A stretch of 64,000 bases of DNA from Tragulus kanchil (taxonomy: Eukaryota > Chordata > Mammalia > Artiodactyla > Tragulidae), in NCBI GenBank assembly GCA_022376925.1, contig JAIOJX010000026.1, positions 252,709,330-252,773,329 on the forward strand, given 5' to 3'. Position numbers and translations under genes: made by a program. This document shows positions 1-11,338 of the stretch, piece after piece. The number at the start of each line of letters is the position of its first letter. The first letter of the stretch is position 1. The notes beneath the pieces are model-generated. The model did no database searches. It worked only from the letters and a program-made list of their open reading frames with translations, and was not told the DNA's origin.

Positions 1-531
1 CTCTACTTAGTTTGCTTATTAACTTGTGGATATCATTCTTGGATTTCTCTATTCGCCGTGCTAACGTATTGTACTGTATTTTTGATTGGAATGCTTGGGT
101 TATGTTATAGCTGTATATGTTCATGTGTATAATTCAATACGCTAGATAGTACTTGCATAATTTTTAAATTGCCATTTGTCAAAGGTATACCTTCTGTTTC
201 TCATTTGCATATATATGTTTTAATATCATTTAATGCCATAACAAACCAGCCGTGAAATCTTCATTCCCTGGTCAGGCAACAAGCCCCGGGGTTTTGAGGG
301 TGCACTGACTCCAAAACTACAATACTAGAGAACGCATAACACTAAAGAGCAGTATACAAGTGAGAACGCCAGCAAAGGTAATCACTTGTATACAAGTCCT
401 GACATCACCCAATCACCAGCATCACCCAGAATAAGAAGCCCCATCCAAACAACAAACACCAACAGACGTAACTCAAAGTCTGGGAAAAGGAAATCCCAAA
501 CAGAATCAGTTTTAAAAAATTAATAATAACA
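1..531 (+). other. Probable L1 5' UTR (leading part unassigned)
   Basis: This stretch lies directly upstream of L1 ORF1 (ATG at 532). Bases about 240-531 have the look of an artiodactyl L1 leader: A/C-rich, no long ORF, running straight into ORF1. Bases 1-240 are AT-rich and I do not recognise them. The DNA just after the L1 poly-A (7931 on) is BovB, and no BovB is seen on the left. If the L1 inserted into BovB, all of 1-531 should be L1 leader and the element should begin left of the window. That last step is inference. Confidence 0.5.
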
Positions 532-1218
532 ATGAAACGGCAGAGAAATACCACACAAGCGAAGGAACAATCCACAAACACACAAGATCAAATTAATGAA
601 GAGAATTTGGACAAACTTTCTGAAAGTGATTTCAGAAGAATGATAGTAAAGATGATCAAAGACACTGAAAACAGAATTTCAGAGAAATTGCAAGATACAA
701 CTAACACACTGAATAAAGAAATACAAGAACTTACCAAAAAAGTAACAGAGACAAACAACTCAATTGCTGAACTGAAAAACACTGTAGAAGGAATCAAGAG
801 CAGAGTATCTGAGACAGAAGACCGGATAAGTGAGCTGGAAGATAAAATGGTGGAAGTAACTGCTGAAAAACAGACTCTAGCTCAAAGAATGAAAAGAGCA
901 GAGGACAGCCTCAGAGACCTCTGGGATAATATCAAACGCACCAATATTCGAATTATAGGGGTTCCAGAAGAAGAAGAAAAAAAGAAAGGCTATGAGAAAA
1001 TTTTTGAAGAAATTATAGTTGAAAATTTCCCCAACATGGGAAAAGAAATAGTCAATCAAGTCCAAGAAGCACAAAGAGTACCTAACAGAATCAATCCGAG
1101 AAGAAACACACCAAGACACATATTAATGAAGTTAACACAAATTAAACACAAAGATAGAATTCTCAAAGCAGCAAGGGAAAAGCAACTAGTGACATACAAG
1201 GAAAGCCCATCCGTTTAA
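532..1218 (+). CDS. L1 ORF1 protein, N-terminal part (frameshifted copy)
   Basis: ORF1p is the L1 RNA-binding chaperone that trimerises through a coiled coil and coats L1 RNA. Residues 1-~40 are polar and Q/N-rich. Residues ~40-130 show heptad-like K/E/L/I patterning typical of the coiled coil. The RRM core 'NIRIIGVPEE' follows at about 138-147, then part of the C-terminal domain. The frame breaks at about 1200, where this copy has AAA before GCCC and the second copy has AAAA. The stop at 1218 is therefore probably a sequence error and not a true end. The full protein, read across to the second copy, would be about 340 residues, normal for mammalian ORF1p. Confidence 0.85.
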   Translation: MKRQRNTTQAKEQSTNTQDQINEENLDKLSESDFRRMIVKMIKDTENRISEKLQDTTNTLNKEIQELTKKVTETNNSIAELKNTVEGIKSRVSETEDRISELEDKMVEVTAEKQTLAQRMKRAEDSLRDLWDNIKRTNIRIIGVPEEEEKKKGYEKIFEEIIVENFPNMGKEIVNQVQEAQRVPNRINPRRNTPRHILMKLTQIKHKDRILKAAREKQLVTYKESPSV

Positions 1219-3126
1219 CAGCTGATCTTTCAACAGAAACTCTGCAGGCCAGAAGGCAATGGCAGGACACATTTAAACGGCTGAAAGAGAATAATCTGCA
1301 ACCAAGAATCCTCTACCCTGCCAAGATCTCCTTCAAAATTGATGGAGAAATCAAAAGCTTTACAGACAAGCAAAAATTAAAAGAATTTAGTCACACCAAA
1401 CCAGCCTTACAACAAATGTTAAAGGGACTTATATAGACAACAAGTATAAAAGGAGAAGATCCACGAAACAAACCCATCATAACATCTAAGAAGATGACAA
1501 TAGGATCATTTGTATCAATAATTACTTTGAATGTCAATGGACTAAACGCCCAACCAAAAGACACAGAGTGGCTGAATGGATCCAAAAACATGACCCATAC
1601 ATATGCTGCCTCCAGGAAACTCATTTCAGACCTAGAGACACTCATAGACTGAAAGTGAGAGGCTGGAAAAAGATATTCCATGCAAATGGAAATCAAAAGA
1701 AAGCTGGAGTAGCAATCCTCATATCAGATAAAATAGATTTTAAAGTAAAGAAGATTCTAAGAGACAAGGCAGGTCACTACATCATGATTAAGGGATCCAT
1801 CCAAGAAGAAGACATAACAATCATAAATATCTATGCTCCCAACACAGGAGCACCCCAATACATAAGACAAACACTTTCAGACATAAAAGAAGACATTGAC
1901 AGCAACACAATCATAGTAGGAGACTTTAACACTCCTCTCACACCAATGGACAGATCATCCAAACAGAAAATTAATAAAGAGCTGGAAGATAAAATGGTGG
2001 AAGTAACTGCTGAAAAACAGACTCTAGCTCAAAGAATGAAAAGAGCAGAGGACAGCCTCAGAGACCTCTGGGATAATATCAAACGCACCAATATTCGAAT
2101 TATAGGGGTTCCAGAAGAAGAAGAAAAAAAGAAAGGCTATGAGAAAATTTTTGAAGAAATTATAGTTGAAAATTTCCCCAACATGGGAAAAGAAATAGTC
2201 AATCAAGTCCAAGAAGCACAAAGAGTACCTAACAGAATCAATCCGAGAAGAAACACACCAAGACACATATTAATGAAGTTAACACAAATTAAACACAAAG
2301 ATAGAATTCTCAAAGCAGCAAGGGAAAAGCAACTAGTGACATACAAGGAAAAGCCCATCCGTTTAACAGCTGATCTTTCAACAGAAACTCTGCAGGCCAC
2401 AAGGCAATGGCAGGACACATTTAAACAGCTGAAAGAGAATAATCTGCAACCAAGAATCCTCTACCCTGCCAAGATCTCCTTCAAAATTGATGGAGAAATC
2501 AAAAGCTTTACAGACAAGCAAAAATTAAAAGAATTTAGTCACACCAAACCAGCCTTACAACAAATGTTAAAGGGACTTATATAGACAACAAGTATAAAAG
2601 GAGAAGATCCACGAAACAAACCCATCATAACATCTAAGAAGATGACAATAGGATCATTTGTATCAATAATTACTTTGAATGTCAATGGACTAAACGCCCC
2701 AACCAAAAGACACAGAGTGGCTGAATGGATCCAAAAACATGACCCATACATATGCTGCCTCCAGGAAACTCATTTCAGACCTAGAGACACTCATAGACTG
2801 AAAGTGAGAGGCTGGAAAAAGATATTCCATGCAAATGGAAATCAAAAGAAAGCTGGAGTAGCAATCCTCATATCAGATAAAATAGATTTTAAAGTAAAGA
2901 AGATTCTAAGAGACAAGGCAGGTCACTACATCATGATTAAGGGATCCATCCAAGAAGAAGACATAACAATCATAAATATCTATGCTCCCAACACAGGAGC
3001 ACCCCAATACATAAGACAAACACTTTCAGACATAAAAGAAGACATTGACAGCAACACAATCATAGTAGGAGACTTTAACACTCCTCTCACACCAATGGAC
3101 AGATCATCCAAACAGAAAATTAATAA
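832..3126. repeat. Direct duplication D1, ~1.15-kb unit
   Basis: Bases 832-1978 recur as 1979-3126, offset 1147-1148. The join at 1978/1979 passes from ORF2 endonuclease sequence back into the middle of ORF1. Copy differences seen are an A-run of 3 versus 4 (near 1203/2350), a C-run of 3 versus 4 (near 1550/2698) and a few substitutions. Probably an untrimmed assembly overlap. Confidence 0.95.
1979..2584 (+). CDS. L1 ORF1 protein, C-terminal part (second copy)
   Basis: This is the intact version of the ORF1 C-terminal half. It starts inside the coiled coil, passes through the RRM and C-terminal domain, and ends at a stop at 2582-2584 after 'QQMLKGLI'. It sits 57 nt upstream of the ORF2 start at 2642, the usual short L1 intercistronic gap. 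As printed it is fused in frame to upstream endonuclease sequence (open frame 1568-2584). That fusion is made only by the duplication join at 1978/1979 and should not be annotated as a protein. Confidence 0.8.
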   Translation, partial: ELEDKMVEVTAEKQTLAQRMKRAEDSLRDLWDNIKRTNIRIIGVPEEEEKKKGYEKIFEEIIVENFPNMGKEIVNQVQEAQRVPNRINPRRNTPRHILMKLTQIKHKDRILKAAREKQLVTYKEKPIRLTADLSTETLQATRQWQDTFKQLKENNLQPRILYPAKISFKIDGEIKSFTDKQKLKEFSHTKPALQQMLKGLI

Positions 3127-3394
3127 AGAAACACAAGCCTTAAATGCCACACTAGAAGAAATGGACCTCATTGATATCTTTAGGACTTTCCATCCAAAAG
3201 CAGAAGAATACACTTTCTTCTCAAGTGCTCACGGAACATTCTCCAGGATAGACCACATCTTGGGCCACAAATCAATCCTCAGTCAATTCAAGAAAACTGA
3301 AATTCTATCAACCATCTTCTCGGACCACAATGCAGTGAGACTAGAGATCAACTACAGGAAAAAACCGCTAAAAACACAAACACATGGAGATTAA
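2642..3394 (+). CDS. L1 ORF2 endonuclease domain
   Basis: This is the apurinic/apyrimidinic-like endonuclease that nicks target DNA for target-primed reverse transcription. The start is the first ATG after ORF1 and gives the canonical opening 'MTIGSFVSIITLNVNGLN'. Catalytic residues expected in L1 endonucleases are visible: N13, E42 (QETH), D144 and N146 (GDFN), D204 (RIDH), D228 and H229 (SDHN). The frame ends at 3394 because an A-run near 3355-3364 has 6 A here and 7 A in the duplicate near 4512. In the duplicate the frame continues past this point, so the stop is likely an artefact. Confidence 0.88.
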   Translation: MTIGSFVSIITLNVNGLNAPTKRHRVAEWIQKHDPYICCLQETHFRPRDTHRLKVRGWKKIFHANGNQKKAGVAILISDKIDFKVKKILRDKAGHYIMIKGSIQEEDITIINIYAPNTGAPQYIRQTLSDIKEDIDSNTIIVGDFNTPLTPMDRSSKQKINKETQALNATLEEMDLIDIFRTFHPKAEEYTFFSSAHGTFSRIDHILGHKSILSQFKKTEILSTIFSDHNAVRLEINYRKKPLKTQTHGD

Positions 3395-5127
3395 ACAACA
3401 CATACCTAAAAAACCAACTGATCATTGAGGAAATCAAAGGAGAAATAAGAAAATTCCTAGAAGAAAATGACAATGAACACACGACAGTGCAAAACCTATG
3501 GGATACTGCAAAAGCAGTTCTAAGAGGGAAGTTTATAGCATTACAATCCCACCTCAAGAAACTAGGAAAATCTCAAACAGACGACCTTACCTTACGCTTA
3601 AAACAACTGGAGAAAGAAGAACAAAAACACCCCAAAGCCAGCAGAAGAAGGGAAATCATAAAGATCAGAGCAGAAATAAATGAAAAAAAAACAAAAGAAA
3701 CAATAGTAAAGATAAATAAAACAAAAAGCTGGTTCTTCGAAAAAGTCAATAAAATCGACACACCACTGGCCAGACTCATTAAGAAAAAGAGAGAAGAACC
3801 AGATCACCAAAATCAAAAATGAAAAAGGAGAGATTACAACGGACAATGCAGAAATCCAAAGGATTATAAGAGACTATTATGAACAACTCTATGGCAACAA
3901 ACTGGACAACCTGGAAGAAATGGACAGTTTCTTAGAGAAGATTAATCTCCCAAGACTCAACCAGGAAGAAATAGATATTCCATGCAAATGGAAATCAAAA
4001 GAAAGCTGGAGTAGCAATCCTCATATCAGATAAAATAGATTTTAAAGTAAAGAAGATTCTAAGAGACAAGGCAGGTCACTACATCATGATTAAGGGATCC
4101 ATCCAAGAAGAAGACATAACAATCATAAATATCTATGCTCCCAACACAGGAGCACCCCAATACATAAGACAAACACTTTCAGACATAAAAGAAGACATTG
4201 ACAGCAACACAATCATAGTAGGAGACTTTAACACTCCTCTCACACCAATGGACAGATCATCCAAACAGAAAATTAATAAAGAAACACAAGCCTTAAATGC
4301 CACACTAGAAGAAATGGACCTCATTGATATCTTTAGGACTTTCCATCCAAAAGCAGAAGAATACACTTTCTTCTCAAGTGCTCACGGAACATTCTCCAGG
4401 ATAGACCACATCTTGGGCCACAAATCAATCCTCAGTCAATTCAAGAAAACTGAAATTCTATCAACCATCTTCTCGGACCACAATGCAGTGAGACTAGAGA
4501 TCAACTACAGGAAAAAAACCGCTAAAAACACAAACACATGGAGATTAAACAACACATACCTAAAAAACCAACTGATCATTGAGGAAATCAAAGGAGAAAT
4601 AAGAAAATTCCTAGAAGAAAATGACAATGAACACACGACAGTGCAAAACCTATGGGATACTGCAAAAGCAGTTCTAAGAGGGAAGTTTATAGCATTACAA
4701 TCCCACCTCAAGAAACTAGGAAAATCTCAAACAGACGACCTTACCTTACGCTTAAAACAACTGGAGAAAGAAGAACAAAAACACCCCAAAGCCAGCAGAA
4801 GAAGGGAAATCATAAAGATCAGAGCAGAAATAAATGAAAAAGAAACAAAAGAAACAATAGTAAAGATAAATAAAACAAAAAGCTGGTTCTTCGAAAAAGT
4901 CAATAAAATCGACACACCACTGGCCAGACTCATTAAGAAAAAGAGAGAAGAACCAGATCACCAAAATCAAAAATGAAAAAGGAGAGATTACAACGGACAA
5001 TGCAGAAATCCAAAGGATTATAAGAGACTATTATGAACAACTCTATGGCAACAAACTGGACAACCTGGAAGAAATGGACAGTTTCTTAGAGAAGATTAAT
5101 CTCCCAAGACTCAACCAGGAAGAAATA
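2821..5127. repeat. Direct duplication D2, ~1.15-kb unit
   Basis: Bases 2821-3973 recur as 3974-5127 (offset 1153-1154). The join is in '...GAAATAG|ATATTCC' at 3973/3974. Differences are a 6-A versus 7-A run and one A/G change near 3688. D2 starts inside the second copy of D1, so about 306 bp (1673-1978, 2821-3126, 3974-4279) exist three times. Confidence 0.95.
4086..4976 (+). CDS. L1 ORF2 endonuclease C-part and linker, ends at a frameshift
   Basis: Second copy of the endonuclease segment. It runs through GDFN, RIDH and SDHN and on into the charged linker that precedes the RT. The frame closes at 4976 after '[10 protein letters not shown]'. The next frame immediately restores normal ORF2 sequence, so one extra base is present around 4945-4955 (near 'GAAGAACCAGATC'). 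The same lesion occurs in the first copy near 3797. It is therefore either a real mutation of this L1 or an error common to both consensus blocks. No start codon of its own is implied. Confidence 0.85.
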   Translation: MIKGSIQEEDITIINIYAPNTGAPQYIRQTLSDIKEDIDSNTIIVGDFNTPLTPMDRSSKQKINKETQALNATLEEMDLIDIFRTFHPKAEEYTFFSSAHGTFSRIDHILGHKSILSQFKKTEILSTIFSDHNAVRLEINYRKKTAKNTNTWRLNNTYLKNQLIIEEIKGEIRKFLEENDNEHTTVQNLWDTAKAVLRGKFIALQSHLKKLGKSQTDDLTLRLKQLEKEEQKHPKASRRREIIKIRAEINEKETKETIVKINKTKSWFFEKVNKIDTPLARLIKKKREEPDHQNQK

Positions 5128-7611
5128 GAAACTATGAACAAGCCAATCACAAGCTCAGAAATCGACCTTGTGATCAAAAATCTCCCCAAAAATAAAAGCC
5201 CAGGGCCAGATGGTTTCACAAGTGAATTCTACCAAACATTTAAAGAAGAGCTAATGCCTGTCCTTCTAAAACTCTTCCAAAAAATTGCACAGGAAGGAAC
5301 ACTTCCAAACACATTCTGCGAGGCCACCATCACCCTGATACCAAAGCCAGGCAAAGACATCACAAAAAAAGAAAATTATAGGCCAATTTCACTGATGAAT
5401 CTAGATGCCAAAATCCTCAACAAAATCCTAGCAAACAGAATTCAGCAACACATCAAAAAGCTCATTCATCACGATCAAGTTGGGTTCATCCCAGGCATGC
5501 AAGGATTCTTCAACATTCGCAAATCAATCAATGTGATACACCATATCAACAAATTGAAAGACAAAAATCACATGATCATCTCAATAGATGCAGAAAAAGC
5601 CTTTGACAAAGTACAACATCCATTTATGATAAAAACTCTTCAAAAAATGGGCATAGAAGGAACTTATCTTAACATAGTGAAAGCCATATATGAGAAGCCC
5701 ACAGCGAACATTATCCTCAATGGTGAAAAACTCAAAGCATTCCCTCTAAGATCAGGAACAAGACAAGGGTGTCCACTTTCACCACTACTATTCAACATAG
5801 TCCTGGAAGTTCTAGCAATAGCAATAAGAGAAGAGAAAGAAATCAAAGGAATCCAGATTGGAAAAGAAGAAGTCAAACTCTCTCTATTTGCAGATGACAT
5901 GATATTATACATAGAAAATCCCAAAGACACTATTACAAAACTACTAGAGTTAATCAGCGAATTCAGCAAAGTTGCAGGATACAAAATCAATATACATAAA
6001 TCACTGGCATTCCTATACACAAACAATGAAAAATCAGAAAATGAAATCAAAGAGGCAATCCCCTTCACCATCGCAACCCAAAGAATCAAATATCTAGGAA
6101 TAAACCTACCCAAAGAAACAAAAGAACTGTACACAGAAAATTACAAGACACTCATGAGAGACATTAAAGAAGACTTAAACAGATGGAGAAATATTCCGTG
6201 TTCCTGGGTCGGAAGAATCAATATTGTGAAAATGACCATACTACCAAATGTCATCTATAGATTCAATGCGATCCCTATCAAGCTTCCAATAACATTCTTC
6301 ACAGAACTAGACCAACGAATAACACAGTTCATATGGAAACACAAAAGACCTCGAATAGCCAAAGCAATCCTCAGGAAGAAGAATGGAGCTGGGGGGATCA
6401 GCCTCCCCAACTTCAGACTCTACTACAAAGCAACAGTCATCAAGACAGTATGGTACTGGCACAAAAACAGAAATATCGACCAATGGAACAAGATAGAGAA
6501 CCCAGAGATAAAGCCACGCACCTATGGGTACCTTATTTTTGACAAAGGAGGCGAACATATAAAATGGGACAAAGACAGCCTCTTCAACAAATGGTGCTGG
6601 GAAAATTGGACAGCTACATGCAAGAAAATGAAATTGGAACATACCCTGACACCATACACAAAGATCAACTCAAAATGGATTAAAGACTTAAATGTAAGGC
6701 CAGAAACCATCAAACTCTTAGAGGAGAATATAGGCAAAACCCTCAAGGACATCAATCAAAGCAAGATCTTCTCTGACCCACCTACTAGAATAGTGGAACT
6801 AAAAAGACAAATGAACATGTGGGACCTAATGAAACTTAAAAGCTTTTGTACAGCAAAAGAAATTACAAAAAAGTTCAACAGACACCCCACAGAGTGGGAG
6901 AAAATCATAGCAAATGAAACAACAGACAAAGAATTAATCTCCAAAATCTACAAGCAACTCAGACAACTCAGCACTGGAAAAACGAACAACCCAATCAAAA
7001 AATGGGAAAAGGACCTAAACAGACACCTCTCCAACGATGACATACAGATGGCCCAAAAACACATGAAACGATGCTCAACTTCACTAATAATTAGAGAAAT
7101 GCAAATCAAAACTACAATGAGATGTCACCTCACACCCGTCAGAATGGCCATCATCCACAAATCGACAGACAATAAATGCTGGAGAGGCTGCGGAGAAAAG
7201 GGAACCCTCCTGCATTGCTGGTGGGAGTGTAAATTGATACAGCCTCTATGGCAGACAGTCTGGAGATTTCTTAAAAAACTAAAAATAGAAGCACCATATG
7301 ACCCAGCAATCCCACTCTTAGGCTTATACCCTGATGAAATCAAAACTGAAAGAAGCACCTGTACCCCAATGTTCATTGCAGCTCTCTATACAATAGCTAG
7401 AACATGGAAGGAACCTAGATGCCCATCGACGAACGAATGGATCCAAAAGCTCTGGTACATATATACAATGGAATACTACACAGCTGTAAAGAGAAATGCA
7501 GAAGAATCAGCCCTCATGAGGTGGCTGGATCTAGAACGTATCCTAAAAAGTGAAGTCAGTCAGAAAGAGAAGGACAAATACAGTATATTAACACATATAT
7601 ATGGAATCTAG
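5074..7611 (+). CDS. L1 ORF2 reverse transcriptase and C-terminal domain
   Basis: Continuation of ORF2 after the frameshift, 845 codons from an internal Met; true reading begins upstream. It copies L1 RNA at the nicked target. Visible features are '[13 protein letters not shown]' (about residues 41-53), 'LIPKPGKD', 'RPISLMN', the template-binding '[10 protein letters not shown]', '[14 protein letters not shown]', and the catalytic FADD at residues 272-275 (nt 5887-5898). The C-terminal motif CX3CX7HX4C begins at residue 702 (nt 7177). The end '...ILTHIYGI' with stop at 7609-7611 is the normal L1 terminus. No stop or shift interrupts these 2.5 kb, which argues for a young element. Confidence 0.93.
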   Translation: MDSFLEKINLPRLNQEEIETMNKPITSSEIDLVIKNLPKNKSPGPDGFTSEFYQTFKEELMPVLLKLFQKIAQEGTLPNTFCEATITLIPKPGKDITKKENYRPISLMNLDAKILNKILANRIQQHIKKLIHHDQVGFIPGMQGFFNIRKSINVIHHINKLKDKNHMIISIDAEKAFDKVQHPFMIKTLQKMGIEGTYLNIVKAIYEKPTANIILNGEKLKAFPLRSGTRQGCPLSPLLFNIVLEVLAIAIREEKEIKGIQIGKEEVKLSLFADDMILYIENPKDTITKLLELISEFSKVAGYKINIHKSLAFLYTNNEKSENEIKEAIPFTIATQRIKYLGINLPKETKELYTENYKTLMRDIKEDLNRWRNIPCSWVGRINIVKMTILPNVIYRFNAIPIKLPITFFTELDQRITQFIWKHKRPRIAKAILRKKNGAGGISLPNFRLYYKATVIKTVWYWHKNRNIDQWNKIENPEIKPRTYGYLIFDKGGEHIKWDKDSLFNKWCWENWTATCKKMKLEHTLTPYTKINSKWIKDLNVRPETIKLLEENIGKTLKDINQSKIFSDPPTRIVELKRQMNMWDLMKLKSFCTAKEITKKFNRHPTEWEKIIANETTDKELISKIYKQLRQLSTGKTNNPIKKWEKDLNRHLSNDDIQMAQKHMKRCSTSLIIREMQIKTTMRCHLTPVRMAIIHKSTDNKCWRGCGEKGTLLHCWWECKLIQPLWQTVWRFLKKLKIEAPYDPAIPLLGLYPDEIKTERSTCTPMFIAALYTIARTWKEPRCPSTNEWIQKLWYIYTMEYYTAVKRNAEESALMRWLDLERILKSEVSQKEKDKYSILTHIYGI

Positions 7612-7930
7612 TAGGATGGTGATGATGGCACATGCAGTGAAGCGACAGAAAGACAGACATGGACAGTGGACATATGGACATTGTGGGGAAGGAACAGTGG
7701 TTGAGAGGCGTAAGGGAAGTAGCATGAAGGCCTGTACTATCATGAGTGAAGAAAATAGCTCTAGTCATTGCTCTGTGAGAAAAGGGGATCCTTCAGGGGT
7801 GCTGTGTGATGGTCGGGAGGGGAGGGAAGGGGGGGATATACATGTGACTAATCTGAGAACATGCATGTCTGTGAACAACAAAACTCTGTAAAAGTTAAAA
7901 GTAAAATAAAGGTTTAAAAAAAAAAAAAAA
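7612..7930 (+). other. L1 3' UTR with G-rich tract and poly-A
   Basis: This follows the ORF2 stop. It contains a G-rich tract (about 7812-7836, several runs of 3-7 G) of the kind seen in mammalian L1 3' UTRs and able in principle to form a G-quadruplex. The terminal signature 'ACAACAAAACTCTGTAAAAG' (7875-7894), an AATAAA at about 7904 and poly-A to 7930 follow. The same terminal signature recurs at 12818, 13941, 14659, 15377, 27363 and, inverted, 46590, marking other L1 ends in the window. Confidence 0.85.
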
Positions 7931-8056
7931 AGATAAAATTTGTCACTGTTTCCACATTTGCTTTCCATGAAGTGATGGGACTGGATGTCACGATCTTAGT
8001 TTTCTGAATATTGAGTCTTAAGCTAGATTTTTTGCTCTTCTCTTTCACCCTCATAA
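7931..8056 (-). mobile_element. BovB LINE fragment
   Basis: The sequence matches, with scattered changes, the minus-strand BovB segment at 31383-31510 ('GTCACTGTT', 'CATGAAGTGATGGGACT', 'CTTCTCTTTCACCCTCAT'). It directly abuts the L1 poly-A, which suggests the L1 landed in this BovB copy; the other BovB half is not seen in the window. Confidence 0.75.
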
Positions 8057-8400
8057 GACACACATTACATTCATCCATGTATTGCACTTATCAGCAGTTC
8101 ATTCCTTTTCATTGCTAAGAAGTATTCCACTGCATGGATATACCATACTATGTTTATCCATTAACAAGCTGAGAGATATTTGCATTGTTTTCAGGTTTAG
8201 ACAAACACTCCTGTGCAGTTTTTTGTATGTACATAGCTTTAATTTCTCCTGAGTAAATACCTAGAAATAGGACTTCCAGGTTGAATGGTTAGCATATGTT
8301 TAACTTTCTAAGAAACTGCCAAACTATGTTTCAATGTGCCTTTACTCCTTATGTCTTTTCTAAAGCACACCGTCACCCATTGAATAAACAGTGAAAAGTG
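8057..8400 (-). mobile_element. Old L1M 3'-region fragment
   Basis: The text has the familiar reverse-strand old-L1 3' pattern: 'AGTATTCCACTGCATGGATATACCATAC', 'TTTATCCATTAAC', 'GAGTAAATACCTAGAAATAGGA', 'AAGAAACTGCCAAACT'. It is heavily diverged, with no usable ORF. It hosts the twin-primed L1 that begins at 8421. Confidence 0.65.
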
Positions 8401-8420
8401 TTCATAAAGAAAAACTGGAG

Positions 8421-9923
8421 GATGTTATTGGTAATTTGATAGGGACTGCATTGAATCTGTAGATGCTGTTTGGCAGTATGGTCATTTTCACAATATTGAT
8501 TCTTCCAACCCAGGACCATGGAATGTCTTTCCATCTGTTTATGTCATCTTTGATTTCTTTCATTAGTGTCTTGTTATTTTCTGTGTACAGCTCTTTTGTG
8601 TCTTTAGGTAGGTTTATTCCTAGATATTTCATTCTTTTGGTTGCAATGGTAAATGGGATTGCATCTGTGATTTTGCATTATGATTTTTCATTGTTTGTAC
8701 ATAGGAATGTGAGTGATTTCTGTGTATTAATTTTGTATCCTGCGACTTTGCTGAATTTATTAGCTCTAATAGTTTTCAAATAGTGTCTTTGGGGTTTTCT
8801 ATGTACAATATCATGTCATCTGCAAACAGAGTTTTACTTCCTCTTTTCCAGTCTGGATTCCTTTTATATCTTTTTCTTCCCTTACAGCTGTTGCTAGAAC
8901 TTCCAGGACTACGTTGAATAATAGTGGTGAAAGTGAACACCCCTCTCTTGTTCCTGATCTTAGAGGGAATGCTTTCAGTTTTTCACCACTGAGAATAATG
9001 TTCGCTGTGGACTTCTCATATATGGTTTTCACTATGTTGAGGTAGGTTCCTTCTATGCCCATTTTTGGAAGAGTTTTTTTTTTTTTTTTTATCATAAATG
9101 GGTGTTGGATTTTGTCAAAGACTTCTTCCACATCTATTGAAATTATCATGTGATTTTTGTCTTTCAGTTTGTTGATATGGTGTATCACATTGATTTGCAG
9201 ACACTGAAGAATCCTTGCATACCTGGAATAAACCCGACACGATCATGACGTATGAGTTTTTTGATGTGCTGTTGAATTCTGTTTGCTAGGATTCTGTTGA
9301 GCATTTTGGTGTCTAAATTCATCAGTGAAACTGGTCTATAATTTTCTTTTTTTGTGTTGTCCTTGCCTGGCTTTGGTATGAGGATGATGGTGGCCTCGTA
9401 GAATGTGTTTGGAAGCATTCTATCCTATGCAATTTTTTGAAGAGTTTTAGAAGCATTAGCCCTTCTTTAAATGTTTGGTAGAATTCACTTGTGAAGCCAT
9501 CTGGCCCTGGGCTTTTTGGGTGGGGTGGGGGGTGGTGGTGGTTATTTTTGAGTAGATTTTTGATCATGAATTCAATTTCTTAGCTTGTCATTGGGTTGTT
9601 CAAAGAGTCTATTTCTTCCTGGTTCAGTCTTGGAAGATTAATCTTCTCTAAGAAACTGTCCATTTCTTCCAGGTTGTCCAGTTTGTTGCCATACAGTTGT
9701 TCACAATAGTCTCTTATAATCCTTTGGATTTCTGCATTATGAGTTGTAATCTCTCCTTTTTCATTTTTGATTTCATTGATCTGGTTTTTCTCTTTTTCTT
9801 GATGAGTCTGGCTTCATTTCTTTTTCATTTATTTCTGCTCTGATCTTTATGATTTCTCTTCTTCTGCTAACTTTGGGCTTTTTTTGTTCTTCTTTCTCCA
9901 GTTGTTTTAAGTGTAGAGTTAGG
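8421..9923 (-). pseudogene. Inverted L1 ORF2 segment (linker to late RT)
   Basis: On the minus strand the reading starts near 9923 with '[22 protein letters not shown]' type linker sequence. It passes 'LIPKPGKD', 'NYRPVSLMN', '[13 protein letters not shown]' and '[15 protein letters not shown]', and ends at the 8421 breakpoint. Interruptions include a T-run near 9078 that breaks frame. It is non-functional: the inverted 5' part of the twin-primed L1. Confidence 0.8.
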
Positions 9924-11338
9924 TTCTTCACAGAACTAGACCAAGGAATAACATAGTTCATATGGAAACACAAAAGACCCCAGATAGCCAAAGCAATCTT
10001 GAGAAAGAAGAAAGGAGCTGGAGGGATCAGCCTCCCTAACTTCAGACCATACTACAAAGCAATAGTCATCAAGATAGTATGGTACTGGCACAAAAAAACA
10101 GAAATACAGACTAAACAAGATAGAGAACCCAGAGATAAACCCACACATATATCGGTACCTTATTTTTGACAAAGGAGGTGAACATATAAAATGGGACAAA
10201 GACAGTCTCTTCAACAAATGGTGCTGAGATTCCACATCTATTGAAATTATCATGTGATTTTTGTCTTTCAGTTTGTTGATATGGTGTATCACATTGATTT
10301 GCAGACACTGAAGAATCCTTGCATACCTGGAATAAACCCGACACGATCATGACGTATGAGTTTTTTGATGTGCTGTTGAATTCTGTTTGCTAGGATTCTG
10401 TTGAGCATTTTGGTGTCTAAATTCATCAGTGAAACTGGTCTATAATTTTCTTTTTTTGTGTTGTCCTTGCCTGGCTTTGGTATGAGGATGATGGTGGCCT
10501 CGTAGAATGTGTTTGGAAGCATTCTATCCTATGCAATTTTTTGAAGAGTTTTAGAAGCATTAGCCCTTCTTTAAATGTTTGGTAGAATTCACTTGTGAAG
10601 CCATCTGGCCCTGGGCTTTTTTTTTGGGTGGGGGTGGGGGGTGGTGGTGGTTATTTTTGAGTAGATTTTTGATCATGAATTCAATTTCTTAGCTTGTCAT
10701 TGGGTTGTTCAAAGAGTCTATTTCTTCCTGGTTCAGTCTTGGAAGATTAATCTTCTCTAAGAAACTGTCCATTTCTTCCAGGTTGTCCAGTTTGTTGCCA
10801 TACAGTTGTTCACAATAGTCTCTTATAATCCTTTGGATTTCTGCATTATGAGTTGTAATCTCTCCTTTTTCATTTTTGATTTCATTGATCTGGTTTTTCT
10901 CTTTTTCTTGATGAGTCTGGCTTCATTTCTTTTTCATTTATTTCTGCTCTGATCTTTATGATTTCTCTTCTTCTGCTAACTTTGGGCTTTTTTTGTTCTT
11001 CTTTCTCCAGTTGTTTTAAGTGTAGAGTTAGGTTCTTCACAGAACTAGACCAAGGAATAACATAGTTCATATGGAAACACAAAAGACCCCAGATAGCCAA
11101 AGCAATCTTGAGAAAGAAGAAAGGAGCTGGAGGGATCAGCCTCCCTAACTTCAGACCATACTACAAAGCAATAGTCATCAAGATAGTATGGTACTGGCAC
11201 AAAAAAACAGAAATACAGACTAAACAAGATAGAGAACCCAGAGATAAACCCACACATATATCGGTACCTTATTTTTGACAAAGGAGGTGAACATATAAAA
11301 TGGGACAAAGACAGTCTCTTCAACAAATGGTGCTGAGA
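9126..11338. repeat. Direct duplication D3, ~1.1-kb unit
   Basis: Bases 9126-10229 recur as 10230-11338 (offset 1104 rising to 1109). The unit spans the twin-priming breakpoint, so the inversion junction appears twice (about 9925 and 11034). The offset change lies in the T-run and G-rich tract (9515-9540 versus 10616-10645), i.e. low-complexity length variation. Confidence 0.95.

Larger units (their letters stand above)
240..7930 (+). mobile_element. Young near-full-length LINE-1 (artiodactyl L1)
   Basis: The order is 5' UTR, ORF1 (from 532), a ~57-nt intergenic gap, ORF2 (from 2642; RT part ends 7611), 3' UTR and a poly-A run at about 7913-7930. ORF2 carries endonuclease, reverse transcriptase (FADD) and the C-terminal cysteine motif. 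Two artefactual ~1.15-kb direct duplications (832-3126 and 2821-5127) interrupt it as printed. With them collapsed the element is about 5.4 kb, ORF1 reads through, and ORF2 has one remaining 1-nt frameshift near 4950. The low number of lesions suggests recent insertion. Subfamily and left end are not determined. Confidence 0.9.

Noticed and set aside
1568..2584. Novel protein joining an endonuclease to an RNA-binding domain
   Set aside because: The fusion point is exactly the D1 join; both halves are ordinary L1 ORF2 and ORF1.
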